Shown: positions 8,629 through 17,976, counted from the stretch's first letter. The stretch: DNA of 64,000 bases from Paramesorhizobium deserti (GCF_001558695.1 NZ_LNTU01000001.1:1-64000); one strand, 5' to 3'. Program-made: numbers and translations. Notes: a model not told the origin generated them from the letters alone.

Positions 8629-10236
8629 ATGACCATCCTCAAATCCCAGATCTCCCCCTCCTCCGAAAGCTTTGTCACCAATGCGACGGCGATGCGCGCG
8701 CTGGTGGAGGAAATGCGCGCCAAGGCCGCCGAAATCGAACGCGGCGGTTCGGACGAGGCGCGCGAGCGGCATGTCTCCCGCGGCAAGCTGCTGCCGCGCG
8801 AGCGCCTCGCACGGCTTCTCGACCCCGGCTCGCCTTTCCTCGAGATCGGCCAGTTCGCCGCCTTCGGCATGTATGACGGCAATATCGCCTCCGCCGGGCT
8901 GATCGCCGGCATCGGCCGCGTCGAGGGGCTGGAGGTGATGATCGTCGTCAATGACGCGACGGTGAAGGGTGGCACCTATTATCCCCTCACCGTAAAGAAG
9001 CACCTGCGCGCGCAGGAGATCGCGCTGGAGAACCGCCTGCCCTGCATCTATCTGGTCGATTCGGGCGGCGCCAACCTGCCGAACCAGGACGAGGTCTTCC
9101 CCGACCGGGAGCATTTCGGCCGCATCTTCTATAACCAGGCCCATATGAGCGCGGCCGGCATCGCGCAGATCGCCGTCGTCATGGGCTCCTGCACGGCGGG
9201 CGGCGCCTATGTGCCGGCGATGTCCGATGAAACCATCATGGTGCGCGGCCAGGCGACGATCTTTCTCGGCGGGCCGCCGCTGGTCAAGGCCGCGACGGGC
9301 GAGGACGTGACGGCGGAGGATCTGGGCGGGGCGGAGCTGCATACCCGCCAGTCGGGCGTGGCCGACCATTATGCGCTCGACGACGAGCATGCGCTTGTTC
9401 TCGCCCGGCGGATCGTGAAAAACCTGAATCGGAAGAAACGGATAGGGCTCGATCTTCGCAAACCGATTCCACCACTTTATGCGGCCGATGAGCTCTACGG
9501 CATCGTGCCGATTGATTTGAGGCAGCCCTATGACGTGCGTGAGCTGCTGGCGCGCGTGGTGGACGGCTCGGAGTTCGACGAATTCAAGAAGAATTACGGC
9601 ACGACGCTGGTGACCGGCTTTGCCCATCTCCATGGCATGCCCGTCGGCATTCTCGCCAATAATGGCGTGCTTTTCTCCGAAAGCGCGCTCAAAGGCGCGC
9701 ATTTCATCGAGCTGTGCTGCCAGCGCGGCATTCCGCTGGTCTTCCTGCAGAACATCACCGGCTTCATGGTGGGCCGCGCCTATGAGGCGGGCGGCATCGC
9801 CAAGGACGGCGCCAAGCTGGTGACGGCGGTGGCGACGGCGGGCGTGCCGAAAGTCACCATGATCGTCGGCGGCTCCTTCGGCGCGGGCAATTACGGCATG
9901 TGCGGCCGCGCCTTCTCGCCGCGCTTCCTCTGGATGTGGCCGAACGCCCGCATCTCGGTGATGGGCGGCGAACAGGCGGCGACCGTGCTCGCCATGGTCA
10001 AGCGCGAGGGCATCGAGCGCCGCGGCGGCGAATGGTCAACCGTCGAGGAAGCCGAATTCCGCGCGCCCATCCTCGAAAAATACGAGCGCGAAGGCCACCC
10101 CCTCTATTCCTCCGCCCGCCTCTGGGACGACGGCATCATCGACCCGGCGAGGACGCGCGACGTGCTGGGCCTGAGCCTAAGCGCGGCGCTCAACGCGCCG
10201 GTGGCGGAGACGTGGTTCGGCGTGTTCAGGATGTGA
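8629..10236 (+). CDS. mccB: Methylcrotonyl-CoA carboxylase, carboxyltransferase (beta) subunit
   Basis: The ATG at 8629 yields 535 residues, the usual length; the open frame continues upstream into the toxin gene but that part is out-of-frame shadow. Two crotonase-type carboxyltransferase halves are present, with [16 protein letters not shown] near residue 145, [17 protein letters not shown] near 190, and [20 protein letters not shown], then [18 protein letters not shown] in the second half. The enzyme transfers CO2 from biotin to 3-methylcrotonyl-CoA in leucine degradation and works with the biotin-carrying alpha subunit encoded 5.7 kb downstream. In many proteobacteria the two subunit genes are close together; here foreign-looking genes separate them. 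Confidence 0.94.
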   Translation: MTILKSQISPSSESFVTNATAMRALVEEMRAKAAEIERGGSDEARERHVSRGKLLPRERLARLLDPGSPFLEIGQFAAFGMYDGNIASAGLIAGIGRVEGLEVMIVVNDATVKGGTYYPLTVKKHLRAQEIALENRLPCIYLVDSGGANLPNQDEVFPDREHFGRIFYNQAHMSAAGIAQIAVVMGSCTAGGAYVPAMSDETIMVRGQATIFLGGPPLVKAATGEDVTAEDLGGAELHTRQSGVADHYALDDEHALVLARRIVKNLNRKKRIGLDLRKPIPPLYAADELYGIVPIDLRQPYDVRELLARVVDGSEFDEFKKNYGTTLVTGFAHLHGMPVGILANNGVLFSESALKGAHFIELCCQRGIPLVFLQNITGFMVGRAYEAGGIAKDGAKLVTAVATAGVPKVTMIVGGSFGAGNYGMCGRAFSPRFLWMWPNARISVMGGEQAATVLAMVKREGIERRGGEWSTVEEAEFRAPILEKYEREGHPLYSSARLWDDGIIDPARTRDVLGLSLSAALNAPVAETWFGVFRM

Positions 10237-10369
10237 CCGCCTTAAGAAAATTTTCCTAAACTTATCCTCATCAGTTCAGGCTCGCTCACACTTCCCGCGA
10301 CGCAACCAGCGTGGCGGGAAGGAAGACGGAAGATTCAGCCGGATCATCCGCTTCCGCAACGAGCGGGAA

Positions 10370-10675
10370 TTGCGGGATTATCTCGGGCCTGCCGGCCCAG
10401 GCCGCGAATGGCACCATATCGTGGAGAAAAGGCTCGCGGATAAAGGCATCTTTCCGCCGGAGCAAATTCACAGCACCGACAACATCATCAACTTGCCTGT
10501 CCAGGTGCACCGGCGCATCAGCGCGAGAATGAGCAGAATTGAGCCTGACTCCGGAGGGCGTATTCTGCGTTCGAAAATTGAGGAACCGTCTTTTGAAGAG
10601 CAGTACAATCACGGATTGAAGCTTGTCAGGGAAGCCTATGAGGAATTGGGTTATGATTTCAACACGATCCAATAG
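10370..10675 (+). pseudogene. Headless polymorphic-toxin tip, HNH-like nuclease domain
   Basis: The frame codes for a segment with GREWHHIVEK, then IHSTDNIINLPVQVHRRISA, a His-rich pattern typical of HNH/ColE7-like nuclease tips at the C-termini of polymorphic toxins. Only a TTG (10370) could start it within the domain; the same frame is open upstream to about 10238 and codes a plausible extension (FSRIIRFRNERELRDYL), but no ATG or ribosome site is seen and no delivery domain (RHS, filamentous haemagglutinin, LXG) is encoded. I therefore read it as the detached C-terminal end of a larger toxin, directly abutting mccB. The immunity-type gene overlaps its 3' end by 23 bases. It may be inert or translated from a weak start. 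Confidence 0.6.
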
Positions 10676-11117
10676 AACGCTGGAACAATGGACCGAAGAG
10701 TTTGTCCGCAGGCTGCAAAAGCAGACACAGGCAGATCGCGCGGAGAACATTCCCGCATACAACAGACTGCACAAGAAAATCGTTGAAGCGCTCACAGCAA
10801 TCGAGAATGCTGGATCGCCGGGGCGTGAGGTTTTGGAAGAACTGATGGAACATGAAATGCCGCAGGTCAGACTATGGGCGGCCGGACGCGTCATCCAATG
10901 GAATCCGGACCGCGCCATCCCCGTTCTGGGGCGTCTGCTTATCGAAAAGCTACCGGAGGAAAGTGCGCCGGTTGAACGCATGTCCATTCGGGGAACCGCC
11001 AGTTCTCACTTGGAGAAGTTTTTCGGTATCACAAACTTCGACCGCAACGAGTTGATCGAACCGCTGAAGGCCTATGGCATCGACGTGCCAAGACAAACCG
11101 AACGGCCATGGTTCTGA
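10653..11117 (+). CDS. DUF2019-type immunity protein
   Basis: The ATG at 10653 follows GAGGAATTGGGTT and starts inside the last codons of the toxin tip, an overlap of 23 bases typical of toxin-immunity pairs. The 154-residue product is helical, with HEAT-like segments around EELMEHEMPQVRLWAAGRV and DRAIPVLGRLL. This matches the DUF2019 family, whose members are often encoded right after polymorphic toxin tips and are thought to neutralise them. An ATG 30 bases earlier is possible but has no ribosome site. A macrodomain gene starts 29 bases after its stop. Confidence 0.68.
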   Translation: MISTRSNRTLEQWTEEFVRRLQKQTQADRAENIPAYNRLHKKIVEALTAIENAGSPGREVLEELMEHEMPQVRLWAAGRVIQWNPDRAIPVLGRLLIEKLPEESAPVERMSIRGTASSHLEKFFGITNFDRNELIEPLKAYGIDVPRQTERPWF

Positions 11118-11146
11118 GGCTCCGACCAAGCAGAAGGAGGGAAGCC

Positions 11147-11701
11147 ATGTCCGCCAAAACCCGCATGAGCGCCGTGACTGGCGACATCACCGGCATCAGG
11201 GCCGAAGCGATCGTCAATGCCGCCAACCGCTCGCTGTTGGGCGGCGGGGGCGTGGACGGGGCGATCCACCGCGCGGCGGGGCCGGAACTTCTGGAGGAAT
11301 GTCGCGGGCTCGGCGGATGCGAGACGGGTGACGCGAAGATCACCGGCGCCTACCGCCTCCCCGCCCGTCATGTCATCCATGCCGTCGGCCCGGTCTGGCA
11401 GGGCGGCGGAAAGGGCGAAGCGGAACGCCTCGCCTCCTGCTACCGCCGCGCGCTGGAACTCGCCCGCGACCACCACTGCCGCACCATCGCCTTCCCCGCC
11501 ATCTCCACCGGCATCTATGGCTACCCCAAGGACGAGGCCGCCCGGATTGCCATGCAAACGGTGGCAGCGTTTCTGGAGGGGAATGAACTGCCGGAGAAGG
11601 TTATTTTTGTCGGGTTCGATGAGGCGACGACGAGGGGGTATGAGAGAGGAATTGGAGAGCGGCTAAATCTCTATGCTGGCCATATCTTCACAGCCAGATG
11701 A
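11147..11701 (+). CDS. Macrodomain protein, O-acetyl-ADP-ribose deacetylase (YmdB-like)
   Basis: The ATG at 11147 follows AGAAGGAGGGAAGCC. The 184-residue protein is one macrodomain with GDIT near residue 10, the ligand-binding IVNAANRSLLGGGGVDGAIH (about 21-41) and the phosphate loop AISTGIYGYP (about 117-126). These residues bind ADP-ribose and hydrolyse O-acetyl-ADP-ribose or ADP-ribose on proteins. In the cytoplasm it could recycle NAD derivatives or reverse toxic ADP-ribosylation. It is placed after the immunity gene and runs tail to tail, with a 31-base overlap, into the DUF262/DUF1524 gene. Confidence 0.88.
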   Translation: MSAKTRMSAVTGDITGIRAEAIVNAANRSLLGGGGVDGAIHRAAGPELLEECRGLGGCETGDAKITGAYRLPARHVIHAVGPVWQGGGKGEAERLASCYRRALELARDHHCRTIAFPAISTGIYGYPKDEAARIAMQTVAAFLEGNELPEKVIFVGFDEATTRGYERGIGERLNLYAGHIFTAR

Positions 11702-13382
11702 GCGAGCTTTTCCTGCCAATCATCGATTTCTTCCGGTCCCCACGAAGTGTACGCACCTACGCCTTCAGTTAGACGAAGTTGACTTTGTTGATACGCAGCC
11801 CTTTTTTCGGCGAAGCTCCTATTGCCAAGCTTAACGTTGTCCGTAGGCTGCAAAAGGACCATATTCCCTAATCTCTTCCTGAACTGCTGAGCAGTCTGTT
11901 CAGGAATAGGCCAGTCGCCTGACTCCCTTTGTGGCATTACATGCTCAAGGTTATACGTGAAGCTGTCGTCAATTGTGCCTCCCAAATCGGCAGACGGGTT
12001 GGCCTCCATGTGCAGTTCGAGTGCGCGGAGATAATATCGGGCCAGAGTCGCCTTTGTAACTCTTGCTTTCGAGAAAGCTTGCATAAACTCAGCGTCGGTG
12101 CGAAGGACTCCAGCTCTAACATTTTCACGCAATTGCGTCGCCTTCGTAATAGTTCCTTCAGTCACCTGCTTTGAAAGCTGGCCATATGCGCGATCAAGTG
12201 GTCCGCCACCGCCCGAGCCTGCTACGAGGAAGCGAACCGACCAAGATAGAAACATCCTCATAGCGCGTTTGAGGCTCTCTGGTGGGAAATGCTTGATTAC
12301 TGCGAGAAGCAGAGGTTGGATTTGCTCAATCGTCAAAATGCGCGTAATGATGAATATATAGGCTCGTGTCTCTTTATCAATGCTTGGCCATCCGGAATAC
12401 TCCAATGGTGTAAGTAGACCTGCATAATCAGTCGCCAATTCGTCTAGATTGGAGACGATGTTAATTGCCTGTTGTCTGCCTTTGACTTCCTCTTTGACAA
12501 ACGCCGCAAGCTGCCGCTCTGCAGTGTAGCCATGTGTGAGAGTCCAATGATGGCGAAGGTATGTAATAAGCAAGTCTTCGTCGCCAACCATCTCAATGGT
12601 GGCGACCATCGAAGCCCACTTGTGTTGCATTTCGGGGAGGCTAGCGGCGGCCCGACCAAAAAAGAAATTCTTTAGAATATCTGTTTGCGACGCTCTCAGC
12701 CCGCGATCATTGAGCGTCTCGAACATCGTGTACGCGTTGATTGTATCTGGAACGCGGATTACAATAACCATCGCAGACTCACGAATAAATTTAATCCATT
12801 TGTATAATTCCTTTGCCTTTGCTTCTGGTTTTGTGAATTGAGCGACTATTTTTTCAACATGTTTCCGGGCTAGCGCAGCCGCATCGTATAGCCGTTGATG
12901 CGATGGAGCTTCCGGTCTATTTTTGCGCGCTGGTTATCTTGTGTTGAGGAAAGTATATTATTAACGAAGAATAAATTATCTTCGTAGTTCAGTTGTAGGC
13001 GCGGAGTATCTTCTCCAGTATTTTCATCGTAAATAAGGAGATAGTCAGAAGTGTATTTTAAGGCTGCTTTCTTTTCTGCTGAACCTAGTGTTTCTAGGTA
13101 GTCTCTGATAGCTGCTATTAGAATTGAGGTGGTGGCGAGACGCTGTTGCCCATCCGCAACCTCAAGACGATCTCCTGTCCCTTGCGTTAGGACAAGAGTG
13201 CCTAAGAAATACGGTTGCTCGCCAACTTGGATCGCAGTTGAAAGGTCCTCAAACAACGTTTCAACATGCGATCCTTCCCATGCGTAGGACCGTTGGTTTG
13301 AAGGCACCATCAATAAGTGCTGGTTCAGGGTAGCGCCTAATCCAACATCATGAGCGTTTATACCTAATCCCTTAGAGGTCAC
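11671..13382 (-). pseudogene. DUF262/DUF1524 (GmrSD-like) restriction protein, frameshifted
   Basis: Two pieces in different frames make one protein of roughly 570 residues. The N-terminal piece (from a GTG near 13382, or an upstream in-frame ATG at 13439) has VPSNQRSYAWEG and the DUF262 nucleotide-binding DGQQRLAT motif, and stops at 12870. Just before that stop, near 12885-12895, the coding sense moves to the other frame, which continues without a break as YDAAALARKHVEK, FETLNDRGLRASQTD and a C-terminal DUF1524 HNH region with NLEHVMPQ. GmrSD-type proteins cleave modified phage DNA. The gene is clearly more AT-rich than its neighbours. A single indel, real or a sequencing error, explains the break. 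If intact it would be a type IV-like restriction or related defence enzyme. Confidence 0.75.
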
Positions 13383-13671
13383 GTCAATCTTCCAGCCTAT
13401 TGAAATACCATTTACCGCCCTTCTATGGACAGCGCTCAACGTCGTGCGTCTAGCCTCTTTTCAATCAAAAAGGGAAAAACGCGCCACCTAATTCCGCTAC
13501 GTCTTGAAGGCTTACTTTTCTTCGGCTGTGTCCGCACCTCGATACTTCGATTTTCATGCGGTGCCCCCTTCAAATTCGTTGCTGTCATGTAGTCAAGCTA
13601 TAGGAATAAATGCAACTCCTTTATCGTATCACTCAGGTAAAAGAAGCGGCTTGTGGCGTATTAAATCCGCT

Positions 13672-14274
13672 TTATTCGCCATTCACCAGCGCCAGTATCA
13701 GCTGGTGCACATTCCCCCCGTCGCTCATTTCCACCTTGTCGAAATCGCGGCTTTTGCGGCGCTGTTCCTCCGAGAGTGCGGCGAGGCGGGTGGTGAGTTC
13801 CTGCCTTATCTTTTGGCATTTGGGGTCGTCGGCGACGGTCAGGCCGATGGAGATGGCCTCGATCTTCCTGACCATGTCGAGGATCATCTCGCCATGCACC
13901 CGCTCATGCGCGGTGATGCCTTTGATGAATGTGTCCCAGAGCTTCTGGGTGGCGGGCGGCAGCGGGGTTGAGGGTTTGGGGAGCTTGTGGATGATGATCA
14001 GGTGCGGGACGGCCTTTGCCAGCCGGCAGCCGCCGTTTTCCGGCACATATCTGCGCGACCATTTCAGATCGAAGGTGGTGTAGGCGATGGTGCGGCCGAG
14101 GCTTACCTTCGGGCCGTTCTCGCCGATCGATTCATAGAGCGCGATGCCGGTCTTGCCCGTGATGGCGTAATTCACGATCTTTTCGGTCGGCTTCCATTGC
14201 GCCCATGCCGGCGGCGCGGAGCCAACCGCCAGCACCATCCCCAATATCCACGAAACCCGCGTCATCCGCCGCAT
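13672..14274 (-). CDS. DUF922 family exported Zn-dependent protease-like protein
   Basis: About 200 residues, starting at an ATG at 14274 or 14265; a longer frame starts at 14319. A signal peptide ending in PPAWA is followed by a DUF922 domain with WSRRYVPE and the zinc-binding HERVHGE (HExxH-like) in the segment GITAHERVHGEMI. The family is annotated as predicted secreted metalloproteases, but no substrate is known. The 230-bp gap between it and the DUF262 gene is AT-rich and shows no gene. Confidence 0.78.
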   Translation of the reverse strand: MRRMTRVSWILGMVLAVGSAPPAWAQWKPTEKIVNYAITGKTGIALYESIGENGPKVSLGRTIAYTTFDLKWSRRYVPENGGCRLAKAVPHLIIIHKLPKPSTPLPPATQKLWDTFIKGITAHERVHGEMILDMVRKIEAISIGLTVADDPKCQKIRQELTTRLAALSEEQRRKSRDFDKVEMSDGGNVHQLILALVNGE

Positions 14275-14469
14275 TCCTTTTTGCGCGGCGACGCTAGTGG
14301 AAATGATCCGCCCGTTCAACCTGCCAGTTCTTTGTCAGTTGCTCTGTCAGGAGGGCTTCTGCCCGGTTTGTCAGGAGTGATGAGTTGGGCGCATTCTCAG
14401 TGTAACATCGCCGGACCATAACGATTGCGCATGCAATACCGATCAACCCAAGCAAAAGGGAAACGCGAA

Positions 14470-15234
14470 ATGCCCAAGCAATCGAATTTCATCTGGTACG
14501 AATTGATGACATCAGACCTCGCCGGCGCGGAGGAATTCTACAAATCCGTGATCGGCTGGAACACCGAGCGCTGGCCGGGCGAGATGCCCTATGTCATCGC
14601 CAAATCGGGCGAGACCGGCGTCGCCGGGCTGATGGACATTCCCGAAGAGGCGAAGGCCATGGGCGCGCGGCCGATGTGGCTCGCCTATATCCATGCCGAT
14701 GACGTGGACGCAGCGACTGAAAGCGTGCGGCAGGCGGGCGGCAAGGTCTATCGCGAGCCGGCCGATATCCCGGAAGTCGGCCGCTTCTCGGTCGTCACCG
14801 ACCCGCAGGGGGCGACGTTCATGCTGATGACGCCCAATATGGAAGGCCAGCCGCCGCTGCCCGAGGGCACGCCGGGAACGGTGGGCTGGAACGAGCTCTA
14901 TGCCGGCGACGGGCCGAGCGCCTTCGAATTCTATTCCGGCCAGTTCGGCTGGACGAAGGATCAGGCGATGGATATGGGCGAGATGGGCATCTACCAGATC
15001 TTCGCCATCGACGGCAAAATGTGCGGCGCGGTGATGACCAAGCCGGAGACCGTGCCCGCCCCCATGTGGCAGTTCTATTTCAACGTCGACGGGCTCGATG
15101 CGGCGCTGGCAAGGGTGAAGGAGAAGAACGGCAAAATGGTGCTGGAGCCGATGCAGGTGCCCGGCGGCTCCTGGATCGCCGGCTGCCTGGACCCGCAGGG
15201 CGCGCTGTTCTCGCTGGTCTCGATGGAGAGATAG
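14470..15234 (+). CDS. Two-domain VOC (glyoxalase/bleomycin resistance-like) protein
   Basis: 254 residues from the ATG at 14470, chosen because AAGGGAAA precedes it and the homologous N-terminus begins FIWYELMTSDLAGAEEFY. Two VOC modules are evident. The first runs from about 6 to 122 and the second, beginning VGWNELYAGDGPSAFEFY, from about 133 to 253, each ending with FS-VTDPQGATF or CLDPQGALFSLV. Such proteins are metal-dependent dioxygenases, isomerases or resistance proteins; this subgroup (27 kDa antigen-like) has no established substrate. Repeat family 3 lies directly after the stop. Confidence 0.84.
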   Translation: MPKQSNFIWYELMTSDLAGAEEFYKSVIGWNTERWPGEMPYVIAKSGETGVAGLMDIPEEAKAMGARPMWLAYIHADDVDAATESVRQAGGKVYREPADIPEVGRFSVVTDPQGATFMLMTPNMEGQPPLPEGTPGTVGWNELYAGDGPSAFEFYSGQFGWTKDQAMDMGEMGIYQIFAIDGKMCGAVMTKPETVPAPMWQFYFNVDGLDAALARVKEKNGKMVLEPMQVPGGSWIAGCLDPQGALFSLVSMER

Positions 15235-15303
15235 GGAGTAAGGGAATAGGGGAATAGGAAGCAGATTGCCCGACATACTCACTTACTCCCCTACTCCCTT
15301 CCT
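15232..15303. repeat. Inverted GGGAGTA-rich repeat (family 3), copy 1
   Basis: The purine-rich stretch AGGGAGTAAGGGAATAGGGG is followed 20 bases later by its near complement CTTACTCCCCTACTCCCTT. The pair can form a long hairpin between the VOC gene and the ATPase gene. A second copy occurs at 41746-41823. Confidence 0.75.
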
Positions 15304-15319
15304 GATAAAGCGAGGCCGG

Positions 15320-15844
15320 ATGAAACGTGTGATGATCATCGGCGGCGCGGGCTCGGGCAAATCGACGCTGGCGCGGCAGATCGGCGAGAAGACCGGCCTG
15401 CCCGTCATCCATATCGATCCCATGTACTGGAAAGCCGGCTGGGTGCAGCGCCCGCGGGAGGAAACGGCGGGGCTGGCGCTTCAAGCGGCGCAAGGAGAGG
15501 AATGGGTGTTCGAGGGCAACAATACGGCGACCATGCCGGCACGGCTTGCGCGTGCCGATACGCTGATCTTTCTCGACATCGGCACAATGCGCCGGCTCTG
15601 GCGCATTCTCCTGAGGATATGGCATCATTACGGCCAGACGCGCCCCGACATGGCGGAAGGCTGCCCGGAGCGTTTCGACTGGGCCTTCATCAAATGGGTC
15701 GCCGGCTACAGGCGGGGCGGGCGGATCGGGGCGCTCCGGATCATCGGCTCGGCCCCGCCGCACCTGAAGGTGGTGCATCTGCGCAGCCCGGCCGAGGTGG
15801 GGCGTTTTCTCGAAAGCATTCCGGAAAGGCGGAAGAAATCCTAG
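15320..15844 (+). CDS. Small P-loop ATPase/kinase, FlaR-like
   Basis: 174 residues from the ATG at 15320. The Walker A motif GGAGSGKSTLARQI lies at residues 8-21, followed by HIDPMYWKAGWV, which matches the group annotated as DNA topology modulation protein FlaR or adenylate kinase-like ATPases. A Walker B-like strand TLIFLDI appears near residue 78. The substrate is unknown. It would be cytoplasmic. The gene sits between repeat family 3 and a half-copy of the type-2 repeat at 15875, just upstream of mccA. Confidence 0.8.
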   Translation: MKRVMIIGGAGSGKSTLARQIGEKTGLPVIHIDPMYWKAGWVQRPREETAGLALQAAQGEEWVFEGNNTATMPARLARADTLIFLDIGTMRRLWRILLRIWHHYGQTRPDMAEGCPERFDWAFIKWVAGYRRGGRIGALRIIGSAPPHLKVVHLRSPAEVGRFLESIPERRKKS

Positions 15845-15874
15845 ATTGGTTATTGTTTGACGGAATCGCTAGGC

Positions 15875-15893
15875 GCCCCCCTCTGGCCTGCCG
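15875..15893. repeat. Left fragment of a type-2 repeat upstream of mccA
   Basis: GCCCCCCTCTGGCCTGCCG is the left end of the type-2 family. The rest is missing. It lies 40 bases upstream of the mccA ATG. Confidence 0.55.
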
Positions 15894-15932
15894 ACATTTC
15901 GACTGCAGTGAAAGACTTTAGGAGCGGTTAGC

Positions 15933-17936
15933 ATGTTCTCCAGAATCCTCATCGCCAATCGCGGCGAAATCGCCGTCCGCATCATCCGCACGGCCAGGCG
16001 GCTGGGGATCGGCACCGTCGCCGTCTATTCCGATGCGGACGCGGATGCGCTGCATGTGGCGATGGCCGACGAGGCGGTGCATATCGGCCCGCCAGCCGCG
16101 GCCGAGAGCTATTTGAAGGCATCGCGCATCATCAGGGCCGCGCAGGAAACGGGGGTGGAGGCGATCCATCCGGGCTATGGTTTCCTCTCCGAGAACCCGG
16201 ATTTCGTCGAGGCGGTGGAGCGCGCCGGCCTCGTCTTCATCGGCCCGTCGGCGGCGTCGATCCGCGCCATGGGTCTGAAGGATGCGGCCAAGCGGCTGAT
16301 GGAGAAGGCCGGCGTGCCCGTCGTCCCCGGCTATCATGGCGAGGCGCAGGATCTGGTGGTGCTCGCCACCAAGGCGCGCGAGATCGGCTACCCCGTGCTG
16401 ATCAAGGCCAGGGCCGGCGGCGGCGGCAAGGGCATGCGCCGGGTCGATCATCCGGACGATTTCGCCGAGGCGCTGGCCGCCGCGCGGCGCGAGGCGAAAA
16501 GCGCCTTCGGCGACGATCATGTGCTGGTGGAGAAATATATCGCCCGCCCCCGGCATATCGAGGTGCAGGTGTTTGGCGATGCGCATGGCAATGTTGTGCA
16601 TCTCTTCGAGCGCGACTGTTCCTTGCAGCGCCGGCACCAGAAGGTGATCGAGGAGGCCCCTGCCCCCGGGATGACGGACGCCATGCGCGCGGCCATGACG
16701 CAAGCCGCGGTGAAGGCGGCGAAGGCCATTGCCTATCGCGGCGCGGGCACGGTGGAGTTCATCGCCGATGTGTCGGATGGGCTGAAGCCAGACGCGTTCT
16801 GGTTCATGGAGATGAATACGCGGCTGCAGGTCGAGCATCCCGTGACGGAGATGGTCACGGGGCTCGATCTGGTCGAATGGCAGTTGCGCGTGGCGTCGGG
16901 AGAGCCGTTGCCGTTGAAGCAGGCCGATATCGCGCTTTCCGGCCATGCCTTCGAGGCGCGGCTTTATGCGGAGGACCCGGCGCGAGGCTTCCTGCCCGCC
17001 ATCGGCACGCTCGATCATCTGCATTTTGCAGAGACGGCGGCAGACGGCGCCACGCTGCGCATCGATGCCGGCGTGCGCGAGGGCGATGCGATCGCGCCGT
17101 TCTACGATCCGATGATCGCCAAGATCATCGTCCACGGCAAGGACCGCGGCACCGCCCTTTCAGCGCTGGGCGCGGCCTTGCGCGAGACGGAGATCGCAGG
17201 CTCGGTGACCAATGCCGCCTTCCTCGCCCGGCTGACGGCGCATGAGGGCTTTGCAGCGGGCGATGTCGATACCGGGCTGATCGAGCGGGATCTGGATGCG
17301 CTCACCACGCCGGCCGAGATGCCGCGCGGCGCCAGGGAATTGGCGGCGCTTGTGGCGAGCGGGCTGATCGACCGCGCCGCATCCGACGATCCCTGGGGCG
17401 CCCTTGCCGGCTACAGCCATTTCAACGCGCCGGCCTATCCGATGAGCCTCGGCCCGGCCGGGGAAACGGAGCGTTTTGCCATCGCGATCGACGGGCCGGA
17501 GCGGTTCACATTATCGGCGGGCGACAGTTCGGTTGCGCTGCGGCTGCGGCGCGACGGGCGCAACCTTCTCCTGACCGGGTCAGGCATCTTCTTGCAAGCC
17601 ACGGCGGCGCGCACGGCCGACGGCGTCACCATCTTCGCCGGCGGGACATCCCGTCATTTCCCGGTCCCGAACCCGCTGGAAAATGCCGAGAGCGAGGCCC
17701 TGCCCGGCGAAAGGCTGACGGCGCCAATGCCGGGGCTGGTCAAGCAGGTCCGGGTCTCGCCCGGCGACATGGTGAAGAAGGGGCAGCCGCTCCTCGTTCT
17801 GGAGGCCATGAAGATGGAGCACATGATCGCCGCGCCACATGACGGCATGGTCGAAGAGATCCTGGCCGAGGGCGAGCAGGTGCGCGAGGGCACGACGCTG
17901 GTGCGCTTCGCCGAGGAGGAGACCGTCGGGGCATAA
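15933..17936 (+). CDS. mccA: Methylcrotonyl-CoA carboxylase, biotin carboxylase/BCCP (alpha) subunit
   Basis: 667 residues. The biotin carboxylase part (1-450) shows ILIANRGEIAVRI, HPGYGFLSEN, the glycine-rich ATP loop KARAGGGGKGMR, EKYIARPRHIEVQV and EMNTRLQVEHPVTE. A linker domain follows, and the C-terminal biotinyl domain ends with VLEAMKMEHM, whose lysine near residue 627 carries biotin. It carboxylates the biotin that MccB uses on 3-methylcrotonyl-CoA. The length and BT-type linker fit MccA better than propionyl-CoA carboxylase, and ivd and mccB upstream support this. No HMG-CoA lyase or methylglutaconyl-CoA hydratase gene follows. A hairpin lies just after the stop. Confidence 0.93.
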   Translation: MFSRILIANRGEIAVRIIRTARRLGIGTVAVYSDADADALHVAMADEAVHIGPPAAAESYLKASRIIRAAQETGVEAIHPGYGFLSENPDFVEAVERAGLVFIGPSAASIRAMGLKDAAKRLMEKAGVPVVPGYHGEAQDLVVLATKAREIGYPVLIKARAGGGGKGMRRVDHPDDFAEALAAARREAKSAFGDDHVLVEKYIARPRHIEVQVFGDAHGNVVHLFERDCSLQRRHQKVIEEAPAPGMTDAMRAAMTQAAVKAAKAIAYRGAGTVEFIADVSDGLKPDAFWFMEMNTRLQVEHPVTEMVTGLDLVEWQLRVASGEPLPLKQADIALSGHAFEARLYAEDPARGFLPAIGTLDHLHFAETAADGATLRIDAGVREGDAIAPFYDPMIAKIIVHGKDRGTALSALGAALRETEIAGSVTNAAFLARLTAHEGFAAGDVDTGLIERDLDALTTPAEMPRGARELAALVASGLIDRAASDDPWGALAGYSHFNAPAYPMSLGPAGETERFAIAIDGPERFTLSAGDSSVALRLRRDGRNLLLTGSGIFLQATAARTADGVTIFAGGTSRHFPVPNPLENAESEALPGERLTAPMPGLVKQVRVSPGDMVKKGQPLLVLEAMKMEHMIAAPHDGMVEEILAEGEQVREGTTLVRFAEEETVGA

Positions 17937-17944
17937 ACAGAACG

Positions 17945-17976
17945 GCCGCGCCGGTGTTATTTTCACCGGTCGCGGC
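17945..17976 (+). terminator. Candidate terminator hairpin after mccA
   Basis: GCCGCGCCGGTG and CACCGGTCGCGGC form a 12-bp stem with one bulge and a 7-base TTATTTT loop nine bases after the mccA stop. There is no strong T run right behind it, so it may be a stabilising hairpin rather than an intrinsic terminator. Confidence 0.5.

Noticed and set aside
15918-17135. 405-codon minus-strand frame opposite mccA
   Set aside because: Antisense shadow, rich in Arg and His, with no domain; mccA is certain.
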